64,000 bases of DNA from Microcosmobacter sp040493455 (GTDB lineage: Bacteria; Bacteroidota; Bacteroidia; Flavobacteriales; Flavobacteriaceae), in contig NZ_JANFDA010000003.1 of NCBI RefSeq assembly GCF_040493455.1, positions 310,001 through 374,000 on the forward strand, read 5' to 3'. Below, piece by piece: positions 35,511 to 43,943 of this stretch. The notes below the pieces were generated by a model that searched no databases, was not told the DNA's origin, and saw only the letters and a list, made by a program, of their open reading frames with translations. How positions within the stretch are numbered: position 1 is the stretch's first letter; each line of letters starts with the position of its first letter. The translations under genes were made by a program, and so were the position numbers.

Positions 35511-35528
35511 TTATGATTTGAATCATAA
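35511..35528. promoter_or_regulatory. Perfect FNR-like palindrome between regulator and globin operon
   Basis: TTATGATTTGAATCATAA, a perfect 18-bp inverted repeat. Its core TGAT-N4-ATCA resembles the FNR/CRP class site. It covers the predicted transcription start of the regulator gene (near 35527) and lies about 43 bp upstream of the predicted start of the globin operon, where a Crp-type activator would bind. Confidence 0.6.
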
Positions 35529-35533
35529 AAAAC

Positions 35534-35556
35534 CAAAGATAAAGCAATGAACTTTG
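35534..35556. promoter_or_regulatory. Divergent -7 elements of the regulator and globin operons
   Basis: On the minus strand TATCTTTG (35534-35541) matches TAnnTTTG. On the plus strand GAACTTTG (35549-35556) is one base off the consensus. The regulator's -7 box overlaps the rejected ATG at 35536. Confidence 0.5.
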
Positions 35557-35582
35557 CTCACATAATATAAAATCATAATCAG

Positions 35583-35876
35583 ATGAATTATTACAGTAAG
35601 TTTTTACAGGATTTCAAATCGAGATATACTATTTACATCCCATTAACGATTATTCTACAAAGTTGCATAGGTTCTGTCGCTGCGATGTATATACTAATGA
35701 ATAGTGCTAACGGTACATTTTTGTTTTTTGAATTAACTATTTGTGTTGTATTGAGCATGAGTTACAATGCTGCAGTTTTAGCACAGTTGAATTATAAGAT
35801 GGTATTTAATTTGCTAGTGGCTTCTATTCTGGGAAATATTTTGCTAATTGCAATAAACCTAGTTAGATTAGCTTAA
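35583..35876 (+). CDS. Small integral membrane protein beside the globin
   Basis: 97 residues with three membrane helices (about 16-38, 44-65, 73-95) and a short charged N-terminus. I do not recognise a family. It stands 2 nt ahead of the globin start, with its own promoter shared divergently with the Crp/Fnr regulator. Its position suggests a membrane partner or electron donor for the globin, which is inference. Confidence 0.68.
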   Translation: MNYYSKFLQDFKSRYTIYIPLTIILQSCIGSVAAMYILMNSANGTFLFFELTICVVLSMSYNAAVLAQLNYKMVFNLLVASILGNILLIAINLVRLA

Positions 35877-35878
35877 GT

Positions 35879-36265
35879 ATGAATAAAAGCGACATTAGCA
35901 CCAAAGATGATATCCATACACTGGTATCTAAGTTTTATGCCAAGGTAAGGCTACATGATACTCTCGGTCCAATTTTCAATACAGTTGTGAAGGATTGGGA
36001 TGATCACTTAGAGCGAATTACACTGTTTTGGGAATCGAATTTATTCTTTCGCACCAAATATTTCGGTAATCCTTTAGAAGTTCATACGAGAGTTGATCAG
36101 CGCTTCAATAATAGCATAACACAAGATCATTTTGGGCAATGGCTCAATTTATGGATAGAAACGATCGATGAGCTACATCAAGGTGACTATGCAGATAAGG
36201 CTAAATTTAGAGCACGTAAGATGAGTACTTTCTTATATATGAAAATCTTTGAAAACAGACATTGA
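35879..36265 (+). CDS. Group III truncated haemoglobin
   Basis: 128 residues, the short 2/2 globin size. The proximal His is in NPLEVHTRVD (His69), followed by the family's FNNSITQDHFGQWLNLW. Group III globins bind O2 or NO and are linked to NO detoxification or electron transfer in the cytosol. It is the second gene of the membrane-protein - globin operon, controlled from the region that holds an FNR-like palindrome. Confidence 0.88.
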   Translation: MNKSDISTKDDIHTLVSKFYAKVRLHDTLGPIFNTVVKDWDDHLERITLFWESNLFFRTKYFGNPLEVHTRVDQRFNNSITQDHFGQWLNLWIETIDELHQGDYADKAKFRARKMSTFLYMKIFENRH

Positions 36266-36350
36266 TGTCTTAAGGCTTCACGAATTTGTTAAATACTCAA
36301 AGTCCTGTTAAAAACATTGAAAAACCATAATTTATCTAGGTAAAAAGCCG

Positions 36351-36358
36351 TAAATTTG
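36351..36358 (+). promoter_or_regulatory. -7 element of the cytochrome c biogenesis gene
   Basis: TAAATTTG matches TAnnTTTG. Transcription should start near 36365, so the coding start is ATG 36386 and not the TTG at 36356. Confidence 0.55.
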
Positions 36359-36385
36359 CACGACCAAAAATTCGAAGAATTTGCT

Positions 36386-39300
36386 ATGCTAAAGAACCTG
36401 TCCAAAATTCTTTTCTCAACCAAACTTACTGCTGTATTATTTATTGTTTTTGCTGTTGCGATGGCTACGGGTACCATACTCGATAGAAATATGGATACGT
36501 CGCCGACACCATACACCAGAACATTAATCTATAATGCGTGGTGGTTTGAAGCCATAATGGGCTTTTTCATTATTAATTTCGTTGGAAATGTTTTCAGATT
36601 TAAGCTTTACAGAAAAGAAAAATGGGCAACATTTATTCTTCACCTAGCCTTTATTTTCATTCTAGGAGGTGCTTTTATCACTCGCTATTTTGGTTATGAA
36701 GGGATGATGCCAATTCGTGAAGGCGCTTCAGAAAGTACATTTCTTTCACAAAAAACTTACATCTTAGGTCGTGTCATTGGAGATTATAAAATCAATGGCG
36801 TGCTTCAACAACGACGCATCGAAGAAGAAGTCGATTTCTCCGAACGTTTAGATAATGAATTCAAAAAAACTTTCGATTATGGAGATGAACAAGTTACCAT
36901 TGAATTAGAAAAATTCATCCAAGGTGCTGAGAAAGACATTAAACCAGATGACAATGGTGAATCTTATTTAAAGATTGTTGAGTCAACTGGAGGACAACCA
37001 CATAACCATTTCCTTAAAGATGGACAGGTACAAAGCATTCATGGCGTATTGATTTCATTGAATAAGCCTATGGATGGTGCCATTAATATCACTAATGATT
37101 CTTTGGGGCTTAATATCAATTCTCCTTTTGAAGGTGAATATATGCAGATGGCAACAGGGAATACAGGTGCTTTGGTTAAAGATAGTATTCAGCCATTAAT
37201 GTTGAGGTCTCGTTACATCATTGGAAATATGCAAATCGTATTTCCAAAGCCTGTTGTAACCGGAACTTTTGATATTGTAAAGAAAGCGAGAATTCTTAAA
37301 GGCGATGCACAAGGAATGGTGCTAAAGGTTTCGGCAAATGGAGAAACCAAGCATGTTAATGTTCTTGGAGGTCCTTTTCAATCTAATCCATATGAAGAAG
37401 TAAAAGTTGGAGGACTAGATATCGCATTACAATATGGTGCTAAGGTGCTACAATTGCCTTTTGATGTGAAGCTGAATGACTTTATCGCGCCAAAACGACC
37501 AGGAACTGATAACGTCTACGAATCATTTGAAAGTAAGGTCACTGTACTCGATAAAGACAAGGGCGATTTTGATTATCATATTTACATGAATAATATTCTG
37601 GATCATAGAGGATATCGTTTCTTCCAGGCAGATTTTGATCCAGATGAAAAAGGAACAGTTCTTTCCGTGAATCATGATGCGGCAGGAACCTGGGTCACTT
37701 ACATAGGTTATTTTATGTTATACTTTGGCTTAATGGCTATTCTTTTTGCGAAGCATACACGCTTTGACGATCTAAGAAAACAATTAGAAAAAGTAAAAAC
37801 TAAGAAGTCCAAAATAGCTACAATGGTAGCTTTGCTATTGAGTGTTATGCTTTCTGCACAAACACACTCGCAAGATGATGGACACGAGCATTCAGAAGTT
37901 ACTACAACTCAGATTGATTCCATTTTGGTCGCCAATGTTACTCCAGAAGATCATGCAGCTAAGTTTGGTGCCTTGGTGATTCAAGACTTTAACGGTCGCA
38001 TGAAGCCTATGGATACCTATGCTTCAGAATTGCTTAGAAAGTTGAGCAAAAATGAAACTTATGCAGGACTTAATGCCAACCAGATATTACTCTCTATGCA
38101 AGAGAGTCCACAGTTATGGTATAATGTTCCTATCATTTATCTGAAGAAAAGAAAGGGCGATTCCATACGAAAGATTATCGGTGTTTCAAAAGATGAGAAA
38201 TATGTAAGACTTATCGATTTCTTTGATGAGCGTCTCAACTATAAATTGGATCCATACTTAGAAGAAGCATATTCTGCACAAATTCCGAATGGATTTCAAA
38301 AAGAATTCAAAGAAACAGATCAGCGTGTTAGTTTATTGTTCAATACTATAGAAGGGCAGACCTTAAAGATTTTTCCTGTTCCCGAAGATGACAATAACAC
38401 TTGGATATCATCTCACGATTTCAGAAGAGAAGGTTATCGCGAAACCATTAAGGATAGTCTCTATGGAAACTTCATTAATAATGGATTTAGTGCCTATCTC
38501 TTAACGCTAAACCAAGCCAAACAAACTGGAGATTTTTCTAAGGCCGAAAGTTTATTGGAAGGCATTAAAAAGACACAACAAAAGATTGGAGCAGAGGTGA
38601 TGCTTTCTGATGAGAAGATAAATTCTGAAATTCGTTACAACAAGTACGATATCTTCAAAAAGCTGTTTAGTTGGTACATGTATGCAGGTACCTTGCTATT
38701 CATCATCCTTATCGTGAAGATATTCAATGATAGAAGTAAACTGCTTAGAATTTTATCCTATTCATTTCAAGGAGTTATTATTCTACTCTTCTTGATGCAT
38801 ACTGCAGGTCTTATTTGGCGTTGGACGATCTCTGGTCATGCACCTTGGAGTGACGCATACGAGTCTATGATTTATGTAGCATGGGCAACTATGTTTTTTG
38901 GATTAGCCTTTGGTCGTAAGAGTGCTTTAACTATTGCGGCAACTGCATTTGTAGCCTCAATGATTTTAATGATCGCACATTGGAACTGGATGGATCCTTC
39001 CATTGCTAATCTTCAGCCTGTACTAGACAGTTATTGGCTAATGATCCACGTGGCAGTTATTGTGGCAAGTTATGGGCCTTTTACACTCGGAATGATATTG
39101 GGTGTTGTAGCGCTGATACTAATGATATTCACCACTAAATCCAATAGAGAAAAAATGCTGTTGAATGTTAAGGAACTAACCATCATTAACGAAATGGCAT
39201 TGACAGTTGGACTAGTGATGCTTACCATTGGTAACTTCCTTGGAGGTATGTGGGCCAACGAAAGTTGGGGACGTTATTGGGGCTGGGATCCAAAAGAAAC

Positions 39301-39577
39301 TTGGGCGCTTATTAGCATTATGATTTATGCATTTGTTATACACATGCGATTAGTTCCTGGACTTAGAGGTCGCTGGTTCTATAACCTAATGTCTATTCTT
39401 GCTTTTGGTAGTATTTTAATGACTTATTTTGGCGTTAACTTTTATCTGTCTGGTTTACACTCTTATGCTAGCGGAGATCAAATACTTAGTTTCCAATTTA
39501 TAGCTGGTGCTCTGGTAATTATTGCTATACTGGCTTCAGTGGCGTATTACAAATACAAATTGCACTATAAGAAATAG
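36386..39577 (+). CDS. ccsBA: Cytochrome c biogenesis protein, ResB-ResC (CcsB-CcsA) fusion
   Basis: 1063 residues. The N-terminal half is ResB/CcsB-like: helix MLKNLSKILFSTKLTAVLFIVFAVAMATGTILD, conserved TGTILDRNMDTSPTPY, a large periplasmic beta domain, and TM helices. A second exported-like block (about 480-720) precedes the CcsA half with its tryptophan-rich haem-handling motif, WGRYWGWDPKETWALI (about 962-977), and periplasmic His. The fused protein exports haem and ligates it to CxxCH apocytochromes in system II maturation, in the inner membrane. The start follows a TAnnTTTG promoter at 36351. Confidence 0.92.
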   Translation: MLKNLSKILFSTKLTAVLFIVFAVAMATGTILDRNMDTSPTPYTRTLIYNAWWFEAIMGFFIINFVGNVFRFKLYRKEKWATFILHLAFIFILGGAFITRYFGYEGMMPIREGASESTFLSQKTYILGRVIGDYKINGVLQQRRIEEEVDFSERLDNEFKKTFDYGDEQVTIELEKFIQGAEKDIKPDDNGESYLKIVESTGGQPHNHFLKDGQVQSIHGVLISLNKPMDGAINITNDSLGLNINSPFEGEYMQMATGNTGALVKDSIQPLMLRSRYIIGNMQIVFPKPVVTGTFDIVKKARILKGDAQGMVLKVSANGETKHVNVLGGPFQSNPYEEVKVGGLDIALQYGAKVLQLPFDVKLNDFIAPKRPGTDNVYESFESKVTVLDKDKGDFDYHIYMNNILDHRGYRFFQADFDPDEKGTVLSVNHDAAGTWVTYIGYFMLYFGLMAILFAKHTRFDDLRKQLEKVKTKKSKIATMVALLLSVMLSAQTHSQDDGHEHSEVTTTQIDSILVANVTPEDHAAKFGALVIQDFNGRMKPMDTYASELLRKLSKNETYAGLNANQILLSMQESPQLWYNVPIIYLKKRKGDSIRKIIGVSKDEKYVRLIDFFDERLNYKLDPYLEEAYSAQIPNGFQKEFKETDQRVSLLFNTIEGQTLKIFPVPEDDNNTWISSHDFRREGYRETIKDSLYGNFINNGFSAYLLTLNQAKQTGDFSKAESLLEGIKKTQQKIGAEVMLSDEKINSEIRYNKYDIFKKLFSWYMYAGTLLFIILIVKIFNDRSKLLRILSYSFQGVIILLFLMHTAGLIWRWTISGHAPWSDAYESMIYVAWATMFFGLAFGRKSALTIAATAFVASMILMIAHWNWMDPSIANLQPVLDSYWLMIHVAVIVASYGPFTLGMILGVVALILMIFTTKSNREKMLLNVKELTIINEMALTVGLVMLTIGNFLGGMWANESWGRYWGWDPKETWALISIMIYAFVIHMRLVPGLRGRWFYNLMSILAFGSILMTYFGVNFYLSGLHSYASGDQILSFQFIAGALVIIAILASVAYYKYKLHYKK

Positions 39578-39780
39578 ATTTTTGTTTATTTCTGGCTAAT
39601 ATTGTTTACCTTTAAATATTCCCTTAGGTAGCTCTACATTTCTGTAGTTAATTAATTACTGTTGAACGATATGGTCGCTTAAGTGACCTAAAGAAGTATT
39701 TTCAAAATATACCTGTATTACGGTATGCTTTTGAATGTGATTAATTAGTAATATTGAATCAAGCTTAAGACATAAATAGA
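39578..39780 (+). promoter_or_regulatory. 203-bp non-coding leader region with a 16-bp palindrome
   Basis: No open frame. The near-perfect palindrome GGTCGCTTAAGTGACC (39673-39688) may be an operator. No exact TAnnTTTG box was found; TGCTTTTG near 39727 is the closest. Confidence 0.3.
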
Positions 39781-41574
39781 ATGAGCAAAAAGAATCCAAT
39801 AATCAATTGTCATGCACACGTTTTTACTGGAGATTATGTACCGCCATATCTAGCTAAGACATTTTTAATCTGGCCGTTTTATTACTTATTATCGCTTAGA
39901 GCGGTGATAAATTGCTTGAGATGGTATCACAATAAGATTAAACCATTTTTCTTTACTAACAAAGTCAAAAAGATTAAGAGATGGTTCTATGAATCAGAAA
40001 TATTCTTTAGGCGTAATTATCTACTAGGCACAATTAAAAGACTAGCTGAGATTTATCTTATTGTCTCTATTCTCTTCTATGTTGGTTTATGGCAATATGA
40101 CATTACTGAACCTCAAGATACACTTATTGGTAAGTGGGTTGTGAAAGCGCTAATTTTTATAAAAGATAGCGGCTGGATTATTGTTGTTCCTAAGTTATGG
40201 CTAAAAATTCTCTACTTAGTACTTGTGCTAATAGTGTTTAAGTCGATACGAAACCTAGCAATTTCAGTACTCAACATTTTCAAAATATTGCCAGGGAAAA
40301 ATTTTAAAAAGCTATTCTCGAGATATGTTCAGATAGGAATGTTTTCAAAATATAAAACCCAAAGTAGAATCTATCAACAACTCGAAAAGCAATATCCTCA
40401 AGATACAGAATTCATAGTACTTCCCATGGATATGGAGTATATGCAAGCTGGGAAATTAAAGCCAGAGTTTACCATAAATTCTCAGATGGAAGGTATACTG
40501 AAAATCAAGAAAACAAATAAGGAGACTTGTCATCCATTTGTTTTTGCTGAACCAAGCAGAATGAAGGATAAGGCGTATTTTGATTATGAAGTTGATAAAA
40601 GCACTGGAGAAGTGTCTTTGGTAAAAGGATGTCTGGTGCAGGAATATCTTGAAGAGCATGACTTCGCTGGAATTAAAATGTATCCTGCTCTTGGGTATTA
40701 TCCATTTGATGAAGAATTACTACCACTTTGGAAATATTGTGTGCAAAGAGATTTACCAATAATGTCACATTGTATTAAAGGGACAATATTTTTTAGAGGT
40801 AAGAAAAAATCTGAATGGGATGAGCATCCAATTTTTACTGAAGGTAAGATTGACGAAGCTATGCGAAAGACCACTGAGCATGATAAAAAGTTGGATTTCG
40901 ATATTGATGCCGATTACATTCTTGAAGACGGAAAGCCTCTGTACCTTAATGAGATTAAGAATGTAGACTTCTGTAATAATTTTACACATCCGCTAAATTA
41001 CTTATGCTTACTGAATGATGAACTGTTGAAGAAAGTAGTTAGTCAAACTAAAGATCCACGAATTATAAATATCTTTTATGATAATGATGGCGAATATCGC
41101 GGAGAAGGGTTATCAGATTTAAAAATTTGTTTTGCCCATTTTGGAGGTGATGACCAATGGAAACGTTTCTTGGAAAGTGATAGAGATAACTACACCTCGC
41201 AGTTAGTCCTGAAACCAGATAAGGGAATCGATTTCTTTATGAATGCTTCAGGTAAGCCAAGTCCAGGGAAATTGGCATATGTATGGCGTTATGTAGATTG
41301 GTATTCTATTATTTGCAGCATCATACTTCAGCATAAAAATGTATATGCAGACATTAGTTACATTTTGCACGATGAGATCATACTACCACTTCTTAAACAG
41401 ACACTTGCTAATGATAAGCTTCAAGAACATGTGCTATATGGTAGTGATTTCTATGTCGTTAGAAACCATAAAAGTGATAAAGAATTATTAGCAGATATGA
41501 GAGCAGGGCTTTCTGAAGTAGAATTCGATCAAATCGCTAGAGAAAACCCTAGGGCATATCTTAACTTGGATTAA
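39781..41574 (+). CDS. Amidohydrolase-like protein with an inserted membrane region
   Basis: 597 residues. The metal-binding strand HAH stands at 11-13 (NCHAHVF), but the next about 150 residues contain aromatic, basic and membrane-like segments (roughly 30-45, 85-105, 120-165). The barrel then resumes, with MSHC near 335, FAHFGG near 455, YADISY near 525, and YGSDF near 560 as candidate metal ligands. This looks like an amidohydrolase-2 type barrel interrupted after its first strand by a membrane anchor. A hydrolase at the inner face of the membrane is possible. Substrate unknown. It is a single gene converging on rluE with a 4-nt overlap. Confidence 0.65.
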   Translation: MSKKNPIINCHAHVFTGDYVPPYLAKTFLIWPFYYLLSLRAVINCLRWYHNKIKPFFFTNKVKKIKRWFYESEIFFRRNYLLGTIKRLAEIYLIVSILFYVGLWQYDITEPQDTLIGKWVVKALIFIKDSGWIIVVPKLWLKILYLVLVLIVFKSIRNLAISVLNIFKILPGKNFKKLFSRYVQIGMFSKYKTQSRIYQQLEKQYPQDTEFIVLPMDMEYMQAGKLKPEFTINSQMEGILKIKKTNKETCHPFVFAEPSRMKDKAYFDYEVDKSTGEVSLVKGCLVQEYLEEHDFAGIKMYPALGYYPFDEELLPLWKYCVQRDLPIMSHCIKGTIFFRGKKKSEWDEHPIFTEGKIDEAMRKTTEHDKKLDFDIDADYILEDGKPLYLNEIKNVDFCNNFTHPLNYLCLLNDELLKKVVSQTKDPRIINIFYDNDGEYRGEGLSDLKICFAHFGGDDQWKRFLESDRDNYTSQLVLKPDKGIDFFMNASGKPSPGKLAYVWRYVDWYSIICSIILQHKNVYADISYILHDEIILPLLKQTLANDKLQEHVLYGSDFYVVRNHKSDKELLADMRAGLSEVEFDQIARENPRAYLNLD

Positions 41575-42137
41575 AGCTCAATAGGTTTTGCTTCACCAGA
41601 AAGGATATCTAGTTTGTAATCTCCAACTCTAACTCGAACAAGCCTTAACGTTGGAAACCCAACTGCAGCTGTCATTTTGCGAACTTGCCTAAACTTACCC
41701 TCGTTTATAGTAACACTAATCCAGGATGTAGGGCCATGCTTTTCATCTCTTACTTTCCGATTGGCAATTGGATAAGGCTTTAACGTATCTATTCTGGTGA
41801 CTTTGGATTGTTTAGTAATATAAGATTCACCATTAACTGTAATAGATATACCATTTTCAAGTTTGTGTATAGCATGGTCAGAAATAATGCCATCGACTAA
41901 AACATAATATTCCTTATCAATGGCACTGCTATTAATGTAATCACTCACTTTGCCATCAGTTGTCAATAATAAAAGTCCTTCACTTTTCTGATCTAGGCGA
42001 CCAATAGCCATGATGCCTTTAGGAAAATCATGCAACTCTCCAAGTAGCCATTTGTTTCGTCGCTTCTTCTGATTATTAACAAATTGACTAAGGTAACCAA
42101 AGGGTTTATGAAGCATAAAATGTGAGTGCTTTGTCAT
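41571..42137 (-). CDS. rluE: 23S rRNA pseudouridine synthase, RluE-like
   Basis: 188 residues, without the S4 domain of RsuA/RluB, as usual for RluE. Catalytic Asp49 in the motif GRLDQKSEGLLLLTTDG, and the C-terminal GKFRQVRKMTAAVGFPTLRLVRVRVG, are typical. RluE makes pseudouridine 2457 in E. coli 23S rRNA. The site here is inferred. It is convergent with the amidohydrolase-like gene. Confidence 0.9.
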   Translation of the reverse strand: MTKHSHFMLHKPFGYLSQFVNNQKKRRNKWLLGELHDFPKGIMAIGRLDQKSEGLLLLTTDGKVSDYINSSAIDKEYYVLVDGIISDHAIHKLENGISITVNGESYITKQSKVTRIDTLKPYPIANRKVRDEKHGPTSWISVTINEGKFRQVRKMTAAVGFPTLRLVRVRVGDYKLDILSGEAKPIEL

Positions 42138-42177
42138 GTAGGCAATTTAAGTTATTTCAGAAATAATGAAACATTTT

Positions 42178-42208
42178 TTTGTAATTTGAAAAAAATCCCT
42201 CAGATTTG
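42178..42208 (+). promoter_or_regulatory. Likely promoter of the MATE gene
   Basis: TTTG (42178-42181), 19 nt, then CAGATTTG (42201-42208), one base off TAnnTTTG. It would give a leader of about 95 nt. Confidence 0.42.
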
Positions 42209-42214
42209 CATCTA

Positions 42215-42311
42215 TGATTGATTAAGCTTACTTCCGGTTCTGTCGATTTTATCGACCCTTAGACATCAAACAGGCAATGTTTGATATTCTCTATATATTT
42301 ATAATTCAATC
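42215..42311 (+). promoter_or_regulatory. Structured 5' leader of the MATE gene
   Basis: Two hairpins in tandem: GTCGAT/ATCGAC (42242-42256) and ATCAAACA/TGTTTGAT (42265-42285, loop GGCAA). There is no T run after the second, so it is not an obvious terminator. It is a candidate regulatory leader. It does not match a riboswitch class I can name. Confidence 0.35.
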
Positions 42312-43718
42312 ATGACATCACAAATACCATCAATAAAACAACTATTAAAATATTTTAAAATTGCTGTAACTGGCAAGGAACAAAACTTTACTTCTGGCAG
42401 TATACGTAGAGCAATCTTTATGCTTTCCATTCCTATGATCTTGGAAATGCTCATGGAATCCATCTTCGCTGTTGTAGACATTTTTTATGTTTCCAAAGTT
42501 AGTGTCAATGCAGTAGCCACAATTGGTTTAACAGAATCTGTGGTAACACTCATCTATGCTGTAGCGATAGGATTGAGTATGGCAGCCACAGCAGTAGTGG
42601 CAAGGCGAGTTGGCGAAGAAGACTTAGAAGGTGCTTCGCAAGCTTCGGTACAAGTCATTTTCTTAGGCGTTGCAGTAGCTGCAATAATTAGTGTTATTGG
42701 TATCCTATTTCCAAAGGAAATTTTAGGCTTAATGGGAGCAGAGCAAGATTTAATAGAAGAAGGATACGGCTATACTCAAGTACTATTGGGAGGTAACGTT
42801 ACTATAATGCTACTGTTCTTAATCAACGCTATCTTTAGAGGTGCTGGTAACGCTTCAATAGCAATGTGGACTTTGATTTTATCAAACGGACTCAATATTA
42901 TATTAGACCCAATTTTCATTTTTGGTTGGGGACCTGTGCCAGCATTTGGAGTTGAAGGGGCAGCGATTGCTACGACAATCGGTAGAGGTACAGCAGTAGT
43001 ATTTCAACTAGCCATTTTATTCTATGGTTGGAGTAAAATCAAAGTAACTGTCAGAGACTTGGTTATTCGTGCTCAAGTGATGCTAAACCTCGTAAGAGTC
43101 TCTCTTGGAGGTATTGGTCAGTTTTTGATCGGTACGTCGTCTTGGGTATTCTTAATGCGTATAATGAGTGAGTTCGGTAGTGAAGTTTTGGCTGGATATA
43201 CTATTGCCATAAGAGTAATGATTTTTACGTTGATGCCAGCTTGGGGAATGAGTAACGCTGCTGCTACCTTGGTTGGTCAAAACCTTGGCGCGAAACAACC
43301 CGATAGAGCGGAAACTTCAGTATGGAAAACAGGAAAGTACAATGCCGTTTTTATGGCGCTTGTCTCTATTGTTTATTTAGTGTTTGCCAAACAAATCATT
43401 ATGTTATTCAACAAGGAACCAGATGTGGTAGAATACGGCGCATTATGCTTACGTATTATAGCAGCTGGTTACGTTGCTTATGGTTATGGAATGGTCGTTA
43501 TTCAATCTTTTAATGGGGCAGGAGATACCAAAACGCCTACATGGATAAATTTTATATGCTTTTGGTTGTTCCAATTGCCTTTTGCTTATGTTGCCGCTGT
43601 AAGTCTGGATTTAGGTCCACAAGGCGTCTTTTGGGCGATTACCTTAGCAGAAGTACTTATAGCTGTTATCGGTATTTGGTGGTTTAGAAAAGGAAAGTGG
43701 AAAACTGTTCAAGTTTAG
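42312..43718 (+). CDS. MATE family efflux transporter
   Basis: 468 residues, twelve membrane helices, with the MATE pattern (LSIPMILEMLMESIFAVVDIFYVSKVSVNAVATIGLTE in helix 1-2, NAIFRGAGNASIAM in the middle, AATLVGQNLGAKQPDRAE in the second half). MATE proteins export cationic drugs or metabolites in exchange for H+ or Na+. The substrate is unknown. A leader of about 95 nt with two hairpins precedes the start. Confidence 0.93.
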   Translation: MTSQIPSIKQLLKYFKIAVTGKEQNFTSGSIRRAIFMLSIPMILEMLMESIFAVVDIFYVSKVSVNAVATIGLTESVVTLIYAVAIGLSMAATAVVARRVGEEDLEGASQASVQVIFLGVAVAAIISVIGILFPKEILGLMGAEQDLIEEGYGYTQVLLGGNVTIMLLFLINAIFRGAGNASIAMWTLILSNGLNIILDPIFIFGWGPVPAFGVEGAAIATTIGRGTAVVFQLAILFYGWSKIKVTVRDLVIRAQVMLNLVRVSLGGIGQFLIGTSSWVFLMRIMSEFGSEVLAGYTIAIRVMIFTLMPAWGMSNAAATLVGQNLGAKQPDRAETSVWKTGKYNAVFMALVSIVYLVFAKQIIMLFNKEPDVVEYGALCLRIIAAGYVAYGYGMVVIQSFNGAGDTKTPTWINFICFWLFQLPFAYVAAVSLDLGPQGVFWAITLAEVLIAVIGIWWFRKGKWKTVQV

Positions 43719-43880
43719 TTAGTCTTGCGAATCGTTTGCGTCTAAGTTATCGTCATTAATACTAGCTATTAGTGTTAGAATAATGAAGATTACTGAACAT
43801 CCTAATGCTGAAAACCAGAATAGCCAGCCCAGTAATAAACTAATCAGTGCTCGAAAGTAAATATTTCTTATGAGGTTCAT
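43719..43880 (-). CDS. 53-residue membrane protein with an acidic tail
   Basis: The only frame that fills the gap between the MATE gene and the next gene. The peptide starts MNLIRNIYFRALISLLLGWL, has a hydrophobic stretch to about residue 40 and ends in an acidic tail (INDDNLDANDSQD). Its stop abuts the MATE stop tail to tail. No clear promoter was seen. It follows the N-in, positive-inside layout of small membrane proteins, and I do not recognise it. It could be spurious. Confidence 0.4.
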   Translation of the reverse strand: MNLIRNIYFRALISLLLGWLFWFSALGCSVIFIILTLIASINDDNLDANDSQD

Positions 43881-43943
43881 GAAAGAAAATAATAGCATGT
43901 AAATATATATAGTTTCGTAATTTTAAGGACAGATAAATTTATC

